Shown here: one piece after another, positions 35,275 through 48,114 of the stretch
Position numbering within the stretch: the stretch's first letter is position 1
Layout: every line of letters begins with the position of its first letter
From: Chionoecetes opilio
Lineage: Eukaryota > Arthropoda > Malacostraca > Decapoda > Majidae
Assembly (NCBI GenBank): GCA_016584305.1
Contig: JACEEZ010001253.1
Span: forward strand, 642,501-706,500
Length of the DNA stretch: 64,000 nt
Direction: 5' to 3'
Made by a program: the position numbers and the translations under genes
The notes under the pieces: model-generated
The model's database searches: none
Told to the model about the DNA's origin: nothing
Seen by the model: only the letters and a program-made list of their open reading frames with translations

Positions 35275-36090
35275 CAGTTTACTTTGTCATTTTACTCTTT
35301 GTCAGTTTACTTTTTGTCAGTTTACTCTTTGTCACTTTACTCTGTCAGTTTACTTTTTGTCAATTTACTTTTTGTCACTTTACTCTTTGTCAGTTTACTC
35401 TTTTCACTTTACTCTGTCAGTTTACTTTTTGTCAGTTTACTTTTTGTCAATTTACTTTTTGTCAGTTTACTCTTTGTCAGTTTACTCTTTGTCAGTTTAC
35501 TCTTTGACAGTTTACTCTTTGACAGTTTACTCTTTGTCAGTTTACTCTCTGTCAGTTTACTCTGTCAGATTACTCTCTGTCTGATTACTCTCTGTCAGTT
35601 TACTCTGTCAGTTTACTCTTTGTCAGTTTACTCTGTCAGTTTACTCTGTCAGATTACTCTCTGTCTGATTACCTCTGTCAGTTTACTCTGTCAGTTTACT
35701 CTTTGTCAGTTTACTCTATGTCAGTTTATCTTTGTCAGTTTATCTTTGTCAGTTTACTCTTTGTCAGTTTACTCTTTGTCAGTTTACTCTTTGTCAGTTT
35801 ACTCTGTCAGTTTACTCTGTCAGTTTATTCTGTGAGTTTACTCTTTGTCAGTTTACTCTGTCAATTTACTCTTTGTTAGTTTACTCTTTGACAGTTTACT
35901 CTTTTTCAGTTTACTCTTTTTCAGTTTACTCTTTGTCAGTTTACTCTTTGTCAGCTTGCTCTTTGTCAGTTTACTCTTTGTCAGTTTACTCTTTGACAGT
36001 TTACTCTTTGTCAGTTTACTCTTTGTCAGTTTACTCTTTGACAGTTTACTCTTTGTCAGCTTGCTCTTTGTCAGTTTACTTCTTGTCAGT
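35275..36090. repeat. 15-bp minisatellite TTTACTCTTTGTCAG
   Basis: About 815 bp of tandem copies, mostly 15 bp, with 12-13 bp (TTTACTCTGTCAG) and one-base variants (GACAG, TTCAG, GCTTGC). Hydrophobic repeat frames across it are shadows of the repeat in different phases. Confidence 0.97.
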
Positions 36091-36394
36091 TACTCTTTCC
36101 TTCCTCTATGTCACTTACCTATACTTATCTAACCTCTATAATTATATATCACTATACACTATCTATCTATACTTATCTATCTATCCTCACTTATTAATAA
36201 CGTAATTTTGCAGATTCTCCCTTCCTTCTGCACTTGGGATTCTGCCGTTCACTGATTATTATTAATCGTTACTTGCAATACATTTATATTTCTGTCATAT
36301 CATGTTTGCCTCTCAATCTGTTCACTATAATTGAACCTTTAAAACAATTAACATCTTTCTAATCACGGTTGTACACTAATATTTATTAAGAAAG

Positions 36395-36556
<162 letters not shown>

Positions 36557-36733
36557 AAATATTGAACTCAGTATAAGTCTTTCCGTCCAATGATCCACCT
36601 GCCACATAACCTGATTTATTAGCCATATAATATAAATCCTTTAAGTCTATAAATAACACAAAAGTTTGTCCTCTCCTTGGAAACTTACAACCAACACCCT
36701 GAAACCAAATAATTGATCGATACAAACTACCTC

Positions 36734-36940
36734 TTTTTACCTTCCTGAACCAGCCTATTTATAGCTAGTTCTTCCCTCTTTCTTTCTTATAGTTTTCATT
36801 TTAATCAATAGATACCACAATACAGACTAATAAATATAGATAAACTATACATACGAATACGAAACACACAATACAAACTCTTTTAGCCTCCTTGAACCAG
36901 CCTGTTTATAGCTAGGTTCTCCCTCGTTCTTCTATATATA
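36734..36940. repeat. Local duplication
   Basis: GAACCAGCCTATTTATAGCT near 36747 recurs as GAACCAGCCTGTTTATAGCT near 36895, each followed by a TTCT(C)CCCT-rich stretch. The rest of 36560-37440 is T-rich with nothing recognised. Confidence 0.7.
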
Positions 36941-37445
36941 TATTTTTCACTCTTTAGAGTCTACAATACTGACATCCATTCATCATGTAGGTGTTTAATT
37001 TTGTCCAAAACACTTCACACAACCTAACTAGTCATCTCATCTCATTTATTCCTTTTCGTGGTGATTCTGATAGAATGCTGTTTCGTTAATTTTTTCCCAT
37101 TTCTCATTTGTTCTCAAACCTTTTAAAACGGCTCTAGTGAATATGATTTTTCTGTATCATAATTTATATTACTCTATTTTCCACTTGTACACTGCTAATA
37201 TTTTTCATTTTCTTATTTTTTCACTCTAATCGTACTTTTCACTCGTATTTGTGCTTAAAACTATCTTTGTGTGACATGTTTTTTTATTCAATTCAACTTG
37301 TTCACTTCTTTGCGAAATAAATGTTGACTTTACAGCAAATATTCACGCATTTCCAGCCTCATATCATGTCTTATTTGCCTCTTCACCTTATGTCTCCTTT
37401 ATTCCTTCCGAAATATCTCGTTTTCTCTATAAATCACTTCATTTA

Positions 37446-37770
37446 AGCTCCCTTCACACATTCCATAATCGAACCACGATAGCGCCACCAATTTAATTAC
37501 TGACGCTATCGTGAAATTTGACCACGATAAACGCAGACCACGATAGCCTAACAACAATGTCACGCTGCCTGTAAGTATGTGTCATGATGGTCGTAAGATG
37601 GTCACGATGGAGTTATGACAGCTGTAAGACTAAGTCACGAATGGAAATTTATCGGTCAGTTTTTTGTCTCGATAGAGCTACGATAACCACGATAGTGCCA
37701 TGACAGTGCCATGAACGTGTCACGATAGCGTCAAGAGCTAGCAACATGCCCCACACGTGGGTGAGGGTTG
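37446..37770. mobile_element. PIF/Harbinger-like MITE, family beta, truncated copy
   Basis: Starts AGCTCCCTTCACACATTCCA after TTA and follows the right end of 23995-24874 for about 325 bp in inverted sense (CACGATAAACGCAGACCACG, GTAAGTATGTGTCATGA). The other terminus is missing. Confidence 0.88.
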
Positions 37771-37995
37771 CCATGGTGATGGAAAAGACAACTCAACAAC
37801 TATAACAACTCAAGTATTGTCCTTTCGTCCGTCTTCCACGAAAAAAAAGACCATGTAACGTGATTGTCCTCTTGATACAGCTGAATCCCAGAGCAATTTA
37901 TGCAGGAGGATCTCATCCTTATGTCTCTATATACAGAGCAGTGATTATTTGTTGTGGATGGAGCAGTGATTGTTGATAAAAACTAACCAGTGCCA

Positions 37996-38760
37996 TAACA
38001 ATTCCCTCTTCTTCAATGACACTCAAATGTCTCCCTCGTCTACAATGAACATTATTGGACTATCCTTTATTAAGAATCTGAACTGGAAATCTCACATATC
38101 TCTTGTTAAACAGCTTCTAAGAAGTTAGGTGTCCTGTGGCTTTTGCGTCCATTTTTTCTTCATCTCAGTTGCTTACTGTCTACAGGAGTCTTATCCGCCC
38201 ATTTTCGGAGTATGGCTCACATGTTTGGGGGGGATCCACTCATACAGCTCTCATAAACAGGGTTGAGTCATGAGAAGTTTGATAAGTGTTTCGTCCCATT
38301 AACTCCCTTCCTCTGATTGATTGTCTTCAATTTTTAAATCACCGCCGCAATGTTGCTTCTCTAGCTATCTTGTGACGTTATTTTCATGCTCACAGCTCTT
38401 CTGAACTTGCTAACTGCATGCTTCCCCCCCTCCCGCGGCCTCGCTGCACAAGACTTTCTACTCATTTTCATCCTTATTCTGTCCACCTTCCTAATGCAAG
38501 AGTTAATCAGTATATTTACCCTTTCATCCCTTTCAATGGTAAACTCAGGAACTCTCTTCCTGTTTATATTTTTCCACCTACCTACGACTTAAATCTTTTC
38601 AAGAGAGGAATGAAAAGACACCTCCCGAACTTAATTAGCTCACCCCCCCTTTCTTTCTTGTTGTCTTTTCTATAGGGACTGCCAACTAAACGAGCTTCTT
38701 GTAGCCTCTTTTTTGTGTTACCCTTGGCCAGTCTTTTGTGATGTAAAAATAAATAATAAG
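37996..38760 (+). mobile_element. LINE family A copy 2, sense, diverged
   Basis: Sense-strand remnant of the same RT C-terminus as 960-1649: TTCTTCAATGACACTCAAAT, CATGTTTGGGGG..GATCCACTCATAC, and the frame 38418-38675 with LPRPRCTRLSTHFHPYSVHL and NARVNQYIYPFIPFNGKLRN. It ends with the 3' UTR (TTACCCTTGGCCAGTCTTTTGTGATGT). There are many frameshifts. Confidence 0.85.
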
Positions 38761-38799
38761 TAAAGCCATTTAAGCCTCTCATCTGAAAAAAGCAGGACC

Positions 38800-38803
<4 letters not shown>

Positions 38804-38874
<71 letters not shown>

Positions 38875-39000
38875 TCACAAGGAACTGGCCAAGGGCACAA
38901 CAAAAATGGGTAACACAAAGCCCGCTTAGTTGTCAGTCCCTATAAATAAGACAGTAAGAGAATAAAATAAAAAAGAGGGGTGAGCCAATTTAGTTCGGGA
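38804..39000 (-). mobile_element. LINE family A copy 3, extreme 3' end
   Basis: 68-bp T run (38804-38871) followed by TACATCACAAGGAACTGGCC and the family 3' UTR, ending near 39000. It sits tail to tail with copy 2, 43 bp apart. Confidence 0.9.
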
Positions 39001-39138
39001 AATACTCCACAGTATTCATTAATTTGTCAAGGCTTTTCAGAAGTAATTCTAACTATGCATGGAGTAAAACTTCAGTGATTTATAGTAAGCTATCCCCCGT
39101 GCATTTTGTGACACGTTACGAAAGGTATTTCATCTTAC

Positions 39139-39363
39139 CTTGAGGATGAAGCTGTCTTCTGGCTGGAGTTTCAGGTCCACTGCTGCTTCTTTGACAGCCT
39201 TTTCAAACTCTAGGTCTTTCTTTCGAGGGACATCAAGAGCAGGAAAAAGGTCTCCAATGAGACCCATGAAGACAGGTACATCGTCTGTCACAATTTTGGG
39301 AATATTGTAGTCCCTCAAGGCACGCATCAACACTTGATCCTCAGGCCTCTCTGGGTCACCACG
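39139..39363 (-). CDS. Dynein heavy chain exon B (AAA1-AAA2 linker)
   Basis: The 225-nt exon (75 codons, phase 0 at both ends) reads [20 protein letters not shown] and continues ...[36 protein letters not shown]... to SFILK. This is the characteristic run between AAA1 and AAA2 of axonemal dynein heavy chains. The acceptor is TTGGCAG|CGT at 39364/39363 and the donor AAG|GTAAGA at 39139/39138. It continues exon A in frame and feeds directly into exon C ([19 protein letters not shown]). The acceptor has a poor polypyrimidine tract, because a CT/AT satellite that reads GA-rich on the transcript begins about 50 nt upstream. Confidence 0.93.
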
Positions 39364-39412
39364 CTGCCAATATTAAAGCGACTTGATCTCCAATTTTTGT
39401 GTGTATGGATTA

Positions 39413-39920
<508 letters not shown>

Positions 39921-40688
39921 ATGGTCTTGATAATATCAATATTAAGGTAATAGTTAGGTCATGTTCTGATGAAGTTTCTTGTGCATATTATAAACAGATA
40001 GTTTTGAGGAAGGTATCTTTCCGAAACACCTGAAAATTGCAAGAGTGATCCTAATAAGAAAAAAAAAGTGAAATGCTACTTAGCTCTAATTAAAGACCCG
40101 TGTCAATAATATCATATAAGTCTGTCTATTTGTCTGTACTTTCTTGGGATAAGTTAAATTTGTACTTCGAGATTGTAGACATTTAACTCTAAGTCCAATA
40201 TGGACTTCGTTTTTCGATGCAACCAAGATGTAGACTAGACCAGCCAGTGAGTGCAGCCACAGTTCGTGAGATAAGCGTCTTGTTAGTGCCGTGATCCCAG
40301 ATGTTCTGTCGTTAAACCCGGCTTCCGACATCTCCTGTCACATGTTACTAGGTGACGTCGACATTTATAAAAGGCCTAATATATACACATGGTCTGTGAC
40401 CTACTTGATCGAGCTAACAAAGGGATGAGCTGTATTGGGTTATCACGGTAAACCCGGAAAGATATAAATATAATTATATATATACATTATATTTATATAA
40501 TTATTTGTTCATGACGTTCCAAAAAATATACTGTTTGATTTGATGTTAAGTACATAAAAATATCCTGTATGGAAGTTATAATTCTTGTCACAATTGTGCG
40601 ATAATAGTTGTAATTCAATGTTAATAGTAATTCAAGTTATTATATATGGTAGAAGTGATACTGACTTACATAACAACTGAAAACAAAT

Positions 40689-40798
<110 letters not shown>

Positions 40799-40954
40799 AT
40801 GGATCCACTTACCGCTTCATTCACAAAATTATATCAAAATGGTGTAAATATTATGGAATCTTGACCAGGAAAGCTACTTGTTTTTTTTTCATGAATTTTT
40901 TTTTGGGGGTTAAAAAAAAATGTTGTAGGTATAAAATAATGGTAAGATTCTTAC

Positions 40955-41156
40955 CTTAAGAGACCCAGCCACAACCAATAGGCTTTTAATAGCCCTCAGA
41001 CCCCAATCATAATGACTTTGCTTTGAGAGCAGCTCATGGCAAAGCCTATAGAGTGTGATGAATTTTCGGGCAAGGACTTTAGCTTCGACGAATCCTTCAG
41101 CTACCAGCATAATCTCACAAATTAGCTCCAAATCAGGCACAACCATAGCACAGGGT
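40955..41156 (-). CDS. Dynein heavy chain exon A (AAA1 distal region)
   Basis: This internal exon encodes [20 protein letters not shown] followed by [20 protein letters not shown] and ends ...[10 protein letters not shown]. It matches the conserved stretch after the AAA1 Walker B region of axonemal beta-type dynein heavy chains, the motors of the outer dynein arm in cilia and flagella. The acceptor is a strong T-tract ending in CAG at 41157-41170, and the donor is AAG|GTAAGA at 40955/40954. The exon is 202 nt, completing a split codon and then carrying 67 codons (ends in phase 0). No stop or frameshift is present, so it looks functional. The preceding exon is not visible in the window. Confidence 0.92.
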
Positions 41157-41499
41157 CTGAAAAAAAAGATTTGATAAAATTCATATAGTGAGAAACATAA
41201 TGCAGTGTTTCAAGAACTTCTTTCACCAAATTTGTTGAAATAACTAAAATACGGACTGAAATAACTAAATGAGTTTTAATTCATACCCTGCATCTCTTCA
41301 GTAGCAGGGATTTTCACACCTCATATTCGTTGTTCAAGTTGTTCTTTATACATTGATACATCTTTTACTTTACATGTACTTTTTGGTACATTATATACCA
41401 CTAATATTATGAAATAATCTCAGTATGTGGATTACGTCAGCTTCACATGACTAGTAAAAGTGTATGTTCAATGATGCACTGATCATTATACATGACTCA

Positions 41500-42079
41500 G
41501 TACTGCATATATCACAATTCCTGGACACATAGCACTAACGAGTGCCGTATGTTGCAACACATGCAACAGCAACCCCTCCAGCCGTCGGGGAAAGGTATAG
41601 GCGCCGTACAGGACGCCCCTACATAACACGTGTCCCTCATACAGTTACACACAATGAAACAGTAAGGCAGGCTTCACCAGAAATTGGCGTAGCAAAGCAA
41701 ATTTCTCCTTTACCCATGTCAGACAAGGTTAAACCAATTATTATACCTCCTTTTACTATGCAAGCATTTACAGGGTACCTTCAAAGTGACATTACGGCAA
41801 ATGAGGATGATTTAGCCGTGGTACTTATAGGAACCTTATACGAAGTCCTCACTGTGCCTGTCATGCACAAGGACAAACAATTAATTGCTTTCATGGACAC
41901 AAGTGCAGGAGCAAATATCATGGATATACGTAAACAAACGAAATATGTCCTCTTCTTGGAACCTCTCTCAATCAGACTAGCAGGTTTATGTACAAAAAAA
42001 AATCCCTGTCATTGGCAAAGTATGGCTTAACTTAAAAGTTTGACGAATTAGTGCCTGCAAAGCCTATCTGTTTATATAT
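41500..42079 (+). pseudogene. Ty3/gypsy element 1, protease region (left piece)
   Basis: The frame 41542-42030 reads MPYVATHATATPPAVGERYR then basic and proline-rich sequence, IIPPFTMQAFTGYLQSDITA, and an aspartic protease-like FMDTSAGANIMD (DTSA in place of the usual DTGA). It stops at 42030. The element is broken at 42087 by the hAT-type insertion, and RT/RNase H from probably the same element follow at 59800. The region between 41160 and 41500 shows nothing recognisable. Confidence 0.65.
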
Positions 42080-42524
42080 ATCACAAGCAGGGGCGTAGTT
42101 AGGCCTGGGCATTGGGGGCCATAGCCCCGGATGTTTTATGAATAGCCCCGGATCTCAAATAGCATTTTTTTATATGAAATTAAGAATAGCCCCAACCGGG
42201 GACAACACCATTTTTTAAATTCTTGTTAATACAAGAATTGATAGGTCTCGTGCGGAAATCATTCGACTTGAACCCGTCCGGTTCACGTTCCTATCACGTA
42301 TTAACGGCCACTCGCCAATCGGCCACCCGTCACGGGCCACCAGTCACGCAGTGTGGACACTATTTCAATACCTGGCAACTCAGCTTTGGCTACACCAAAC
42401 GCGCTGAGTTCGGGAGAAGTGCAGCAGGGCCAGCACACACGCAGTCACGCAGTTTGTGAGCGAGAGAAAGAGAGCAGAGCGCACAGGTTACTGGGCTTGT
42501 TGACATCTGGTGGTAGATAGCAGT

Positions 42525-42608
42525 ATGGCTATAAGAATCTTTTTAAAAAAGAAAGGTGGCCAAGGCAATGTAGTGCAGCCTAGTAGGCTAGAGGAGGCGA
42601 AGGAATAG
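42525..42608 (+). pseudogene. Possible hAT transposase N-terminus
   Basis: ATG 42525 gives MAIRIFLKKKGGQGNVVQPS and stops near 42608. A short basic start of this kind (IRxFLKKK) is typical of ZBED/hAT-like transposases. After the LINE insert, 42847-42945 can be read as SSVAVAADESGREIAAACTL, low-complexity residues often found in the same N-terminal zone. The remaining transposase was not found. Tentative. Confidence 0.4.
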
Positions 42609-42846
42609 TTTTTTTTTTTCTTTTTTTTACATCACAAGGAACTGGCCAGGGGCACAACAAAAATGGGTAACACAAAGCCCGCTTAGTTGCCAGTCCCTAT
42701 AAAGAAGACAGTAAGAAAAGAAAATAAAAACAGAGGGGTAGGCCAATTTAGTTCGGGAGGTGTCTTGTTACTCTTCTTTTGAAAAGATTTAAGTCATAGG
42801 AAAGTGGAAAAATAGAAACAGGAAGAGAGTTCCAGAGTTTACCAGT
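42609..42846 (-). mobile_element. LINE family A copy 4, 3' end
   Basis: A T run (one C) followed by ACATCACAAGGAACTGGCCA and the family 3' UTR plus the last ~100 bp of coding (TTCGGGAGGTGTCTTGTTAC). Truncated at about 42846 within GAGTTCCAGAGTTTACCAG. Confidence 0.92.
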
Positions 42847-45428
42847 TACTTCTTCTGTAGCTGTAGCAGCAGATGAGTCAGGACGGGAGATTGCCGCTGC
42901 TTGTACATTGTCTACAACTACAAGCTCAGCAGGTTGGTGAAGCAGAGGGCCAGTAGACTAGCGAAGTGGTTCTCAAACGTTTTTGTTGCACAAGGCACAC
43001 CAAGTATTTAAGGCACACTTGAATGTGATTTGAGTATAGCTACGTACAAGTCAAAGTAGTTGGCGGAGCGATACGCTGCACGCCTTTTTCCCTCTCCTCA
43101 TAAAATCTCCTCAACCGTTAAAAGTGAATTATTTAGATTTTTTTCTTCATATGTGGCAATTCACCCATAGATGAGGGTTTGCTTTACCGCGCCTTGCAAC
43201 TGTCAGTGCTTAAGTAAGTGTGACGGGTGTAGTGTCATCTCTGCTGTCTGTGCGCCAGATATTGTGAAATTGAGCGCTACATTGTGAAGCCTGGTTTAGG
43301 TAGTGTGGTGATGGGGCGTAAACCGCAACTCACAAGTGATCAGGGGGGAGATGCTGAGAAGTGCCTTAGAGGTAAGGCGAAAAGACGGGCCTTACCCGTC
43401 TTCAGGCGCTTTTGTAACGACCCGGCTAAGGCACCGGCTCAGGCCTATGTACAGTCGATATTTCAGGCCCTTTTGCCCTGCCTTACTCCTCCAAAGCCCA
43501 AGGCGTGGGCGTGGTCCGAGAATCCTACTAGCCAATCACGTTGCCCGTCTGTTTAGACAGCTTCGACCAATCACAAGGCTTGAACACTTCTCCACTGAAA
43601 CAGCATTTTTTGTCCCTCCCCCCTCACACCTGCACTAAGGCGAAGTGCAACGCTCGCCCCGCTGAAAATCTGTTTTGTCACAAGTTTGACGTTCATCGCA
43701 GGTTTTGACCACTTATATATTTTTGCATTGGGACGTGCCATATACCATGATAATCGTTAAGGTGTGCTGATTCCGAGACAGTGAGTGAAAATGTAATGCA
43801 AGCAAAATTACAGGAATAAGAAGGAGTTGAATAAAAAAAGGTGAAAAAAAAAATGTATACACGATTTCATTTTGCTCTCAGTATCTTATTATACGTATAG
43901 TTTTCTGTAATTTTCATACATTCATGGGGCCATATGCAAGACATTTTCTCGACCCGTTGCATCGCGGCGCGGTAACAAGGCTTATATGGCAAGAATTTTT
44001 CCCACCCGTGCATACGGTTTCGGCATAGGAAAGAATCAAAATACGAGCACGCGTCGAGCAACGAGGAGATTTGATCGCTGATTGCGTTCACTAAGCACAA
44101 TCCCACCTGCATACGCTCTGCCTTATCATCCTATTCTTCTCAGACCATACAGGCGAGTTTTCAACATAACGAGAGTGACATTCATACCTGTGATTGCACA
44201 CGTGTCATTATTAAGGTAAAATTAGGTGCAGGAGTCCTTATATTGCATGTGATAGTGGTGCGAGGGAAGAGCGGCGGTGGTGGAGGTGGTCCACATATTG
44301 CTTTGTGGCGACTGTGGGACTTCAAATGTACGACAAGCATCATCAGGCCCATTTTTCTCATCAACAGCGTAGATAAGTGCGCGACACCTAACAACGTATT
44401 ATTTAATGGCAACAGAGAATTATAATAGGCAGTAAAAGAAAAGAATGGTGTAAACAGTCAAAATACTGATGCCTGCCTGGACTCGCTTTGTGTGGTTCAC
44501 GACTGCCCAAATCTCACTAGGCCGGGCATTGAAAACCATTCTTGTATTCCACGTGAGATAGACCGGTCTGGTGAATCTCTACCTGCGGGATTTGACGAGC
44601 ATTTTGCATTAGCCCATGATATGCACTAATGTCTCTGAAGATGATGAGTATTTTCAGTGTCCTAAATATCATCTGGTCAGTACATGATAATACGTGTAAT
44701 ACTACAACATTTAGTGCGGGCGGAGCACCCTCCGTGAACTTGCTGGGCATCCAAGCAGTTTATCCATAGCATCAACACACAACACACAACATTGCTATCG
44801 CCACATTTCACACCCTAGTGCCCGCATTTAGTCTTCCACGATCGAGGTATAAACCTTGTTACACTATTATTACGTAACACATGTTCTCGTGGTAGAACTG
44901 TAAAAGGCTGATTGCCTTTAAACAGAAGATGAATGTCTGGCAGACGCCAACAACAGCTTCACTAAGGCATCGCTCAGGACCATGCTTGTTTCGCGCGCTT
45001 TTAACGCTGTGCCACTAAGCGGCATTCTCGTCTGAGCTTAGGCGGATGGGAAGCAGTTTGCACTTACGACAGGCGCCCGTAAGCTCGCTCTCAGCATCTG
45101 CCCGCTCGCTACTACTCTTACACAAGGTTGGTAAGTTACTGCATAATGTGTCTGTGAGAACTTTTCTCGATATATTCAAAAGGACTGCACTTGCCTTCAC
45201 TAGGCCTCTGCCGTATAGCCTTTCTTAAACGCTCGCCACAGGAGAAACGCGTGCTTGTCGCCAGATAATAGTTACCTGGCCACTTGACAAAGTTCGTTCC
45301 ATACTTTGGTAGATGAAAGATATTCACTGTGACAGGTGCACCAAGTAAACGCGTTCGTCGTCCAAAATGTGCTGCTCGCTACGACCAGAAATATGTGGTG
45401 ACACATGTGGGGCATCCTGATAAACTGA
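42847..45428. other. Nested unassigned region with diverged foldback arm
   Basis: A hAT-like GTGGTTCTCAAACGTTTTTG lies at 42967-42986. From about 43700 to 43890 and again at 44640-44715 the sequence is a diverged copy of the foldback arm at 29880-30200 (TTGACCAC..TAT, GTGCCATATACCATGATAAT, CTAAATATCATCTGGT, TACAACATTT). No coding domain was recognised at 43200-43640 or 44740-45428. Confidence 0.45.
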
Positions 45429-45681
45429 TGGTATACCGGTCCCCACTAGGCCCTCCCTATATGCAGTTGCAATAAGGTGAAAGGAGACAACGCCGTAACT
45501 TGATGCGTTTAACAACCTAGTGAGAAACCGCGACTCTTATCGGTGAGTCGCCCCGGTACACTGACGTTGGCGCCTTGGCGGGAGACACAACTCGCGGGAG
45601 ACGCCATTACGCTTGAGTTACCAATTAGGTTTTAACATATTCCTTATAAAGTCCTTAATGCTAAATCTACACAATATGTGC
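45429..45681. repeat. Dispersed repeat, left copy
   Basis: GGTATACCGGTCCCCACTAG to ACAATATGTGC, matched in the same orientation at 58012-58251. It may be LTR sequence of the enclosed gypsy element, since it lies 3' of its integrase, but this is not proven. Confidence 0.75.
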
Positions 45682-45921
45682 TAATTACCACCAGCACATC
45701 GCTCGGCCACACCTAACTGTGACCTCACAGTCATTATAACCTTCTTCTAATCATCTCTCATCATCTAATACATAAAAAAATTATGAACTGTAAACTTAAT
45801 ACTAAGATACTAGTAAGAGAATATTAATAATATTTGTAATTACAAACTATAATGCTAATAATACTAGAGTATTAAACAGAAAAGCATATTAACATGTAAG
45901 AAATCATAAGGCACTGTTAAC

Positions 45922-47144
45922 CTATGTAGTGGACTTGGTCAGTGCATGAGAGGACAGCTTGACCTTCTTTAGCCTATCTACATGTACTACTTCTGTAGTA
46001 TTATGAGTTTGATCAAGAAGTATGAATTTATTTCCATGAACTTTACTGGTGACCAAATAAGGTCCTGAAAATTTAGAACACAACTTATTTTGGCGTTCAG
46101 GAGAACGTTTCATAACAAAATCACCTATGGAAATTGCAACAGGACAAGCCTTACTATGCTGTCTACGCATCATCTCCTGACGAGAAGCCTTAAGTTCTCC
46201 TCGAACTGATCTGTGAATGATCTGAAGGATCTGAGTTGAATTTTAGCATAATCGTCCACTGAGTAGACAGGGACAGGAGATTGCAGAAGCACATCATAAG
46301 GTAATCGCTTGTCGACACCATACAAAATGAAATGTGGAGTCTTTCCTGTAGAGGAATTTACTGAACCATTTATCGAAGCCGCTACATGAGGTAGCCAGTC
46401 CTCCCAAGAGTCATGAAACTCGCCAGCATAATGGCGAAGGACATCAAGAATCTTCTTATTAGTCCTTTCTACTAACCCATTGCTCGCAGGGTGATAAGCA
46501 GTAATGAAAGTTTGCTTAATCTTGAACTGCTCACAGATGTTATGAAGAATTTGATTAGCAAATTCAGGGCCATTATCTGAAATCAGCACTCTAGGAGTTG
46601 TATAGGGACAAATTAAATTTGAAACTAGAGCATGAGCAACAGTTATATCAGACTTATTAGGCAAGGGGACTAGAATCACAAAACGTGTGAAGTGATCTAC
46701 ACATACTAGTACATATGGTGACCCTTGATGACTTCGAGGAAGCTGCAATAAGTCGATGCCTACGGTGTCAAAGGACGACTCAGGTAAAGGATATTCAAGG
46801 ATAGGAGCAGTTCTCGTATTACCCTTGGTTTGTGCACATGAACGACAATTGGTTACATGTTTCTCTGCATCGATGCGCATGGTAGGCCAATAAAACTTAC
46901 GACGTGCAGCGGACAAGGTTCTGTCTCGACCTGGATGTCCTGCTTGAGGCATGTCGTGAATGAGTTTTAAAGCAGTTTCCACTAGACTGGTAGGAATAAC
47001 TAGTTGAGTAACCGTGTTCTCGTCCATAGTGATCTTACGACAAAGAACTTTTTCAACTATTGAAAACTGTAAAAGTGGAACTGACAATTTAGGCAATAAA
47101 GATTCATCTCCAGACTCTAGTGCATAAATCACTTTTGACCACAC
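45922..47144 (-). pseudogene. Ty3/gypsy integrase
   Basis: The H2C2 zinc domain reads HDMPQAGHPGRDRTLSAARR, ...CRSCAQTKG. The DDE core has FDTVGIDLLQLP, LISDNGPEFANQIL and ASNGLVERTNKKILDVLRHY, giving D, D and E. A frameshift near 46175 separates the last 80 residues (ISIGDFVMKRSPERQNKLCS, KFSGPYLVTSKVHGNKFILL), a GPY/F-type C-terminal domain. It is separated from RNase H by a stop near 47151. The enzyme would insert the cDNA into host DNA. Confidence 0.92.
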
Positions 47145-47191
47145 AGGATCTTAGCGTTGAGCCTTCGATAAGTCTTGTAGAGAGAAATTTG

Positions 47192-48114
47192 TTAATTTGA
47201 TAAGTGGATTTCACAAATTCCCAAGTTTGAAGAGGGGAATGTGGATGTATTTTTCGCTAGTTTTGAGAAACTTGAAGCGTCTGAGACCACTACTACTGGA
47301 ATGTTGCGTGAAAGTGCGTCTGCAACATTATTTTTATTACCAGGTAAATATTTGATAGTAGGATCAAATTCCTGAATGGTGATGAACCACCGGGCCACAC
47401 GGCCACCGAGGTTTTTCCCTTTAAAGAGAGATTCAGCACTGCAGTGTGATCAGTGTGAACTGTAATGGGATAACCATAGATAATTTCCTTAAAGTGCTTA
47501 AGAGCCCACACCACAGCAAGAGCTTCAAGGTGAGTTACTGAGTACCGTGACTCTACATCATTAAGCACTCTACTGGCATATGCAACAACATGAGGGCGTT
47601 TCCCTTCAACTGTTTGCATTAAAACCGCTCCCACGCCTAGTGCCGAAGCATCTGTCACAAGAGTGAAAGGCATATGGTAGTCAGGAAATGTAAGAATTGG
47701 CGCATGTGTAAGTGCCTGTTTAAAAGTATCAAAACTTTGTTGTTGGGGACCATTCCAAGGGAAAGGAACGTCCTTTTTCAAAAGTCGTGTCAGAGGACTA
47801 GCAATCGAAGCATAGTTCTTCACAACGGCACTATAGTAACCCGATAACCCAAGGAAAGACCGTACCTTTTCAGTGGTGGTAGGGGTTGGGAAATTCTTGA
47901 CGGCTTTGATTTTGCAATCCAACGTGTGGATTCCATCCTTGTCGACAGCATGGCCTAAAAAGTCAATGCGCGACTTGAGAAAACTGCATTTGTTTATTAA
48001 GTTTAAGGCCAGCCTTAGTAAGTTTCTGAAACACAAGGGCAAGTTTCTCAAAGTGACTGGATAAGTCTTTGGAGACAAGTATGAGGTCGTCCATGTAGAC
48101 GAACAAACCATCAC
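47192..48114 (-). pseudogene. Ty3/gypsy RNase H
   Basis: Connection domain and RNase H: LKSRIDFLGHAVDKDGIHTL, VRSFLGLSGYYSAVVKNYAS, LTRLLKKDVPFPW, then FTLVTDASALGVGAVLMQTV, SVTHLEALAVVWALKHFKEI and ITVHTDHTAVLNL with the D-E-D catalytic set. A frameshift near 47420 shifts the end (RWFITIQEFDPTIKYLPGNK, NNVADALSRNIP) to another frame, which stops at 47192. It continues the RT above. Confidence 0.9.

Noticed and set aside
35275..36090. CRISPR-like array
   Set aside because: Units are contiguous 15-mers without spacers and the genome is eukaryotic.
35107..36205. Long frames with SVYSL/LLFVS repeats that look like a membrane or silk-like protein
   Set aside because: The whole pattern comes from a 15-bp satellite, open in three frames, without start context or non-repeat domains.
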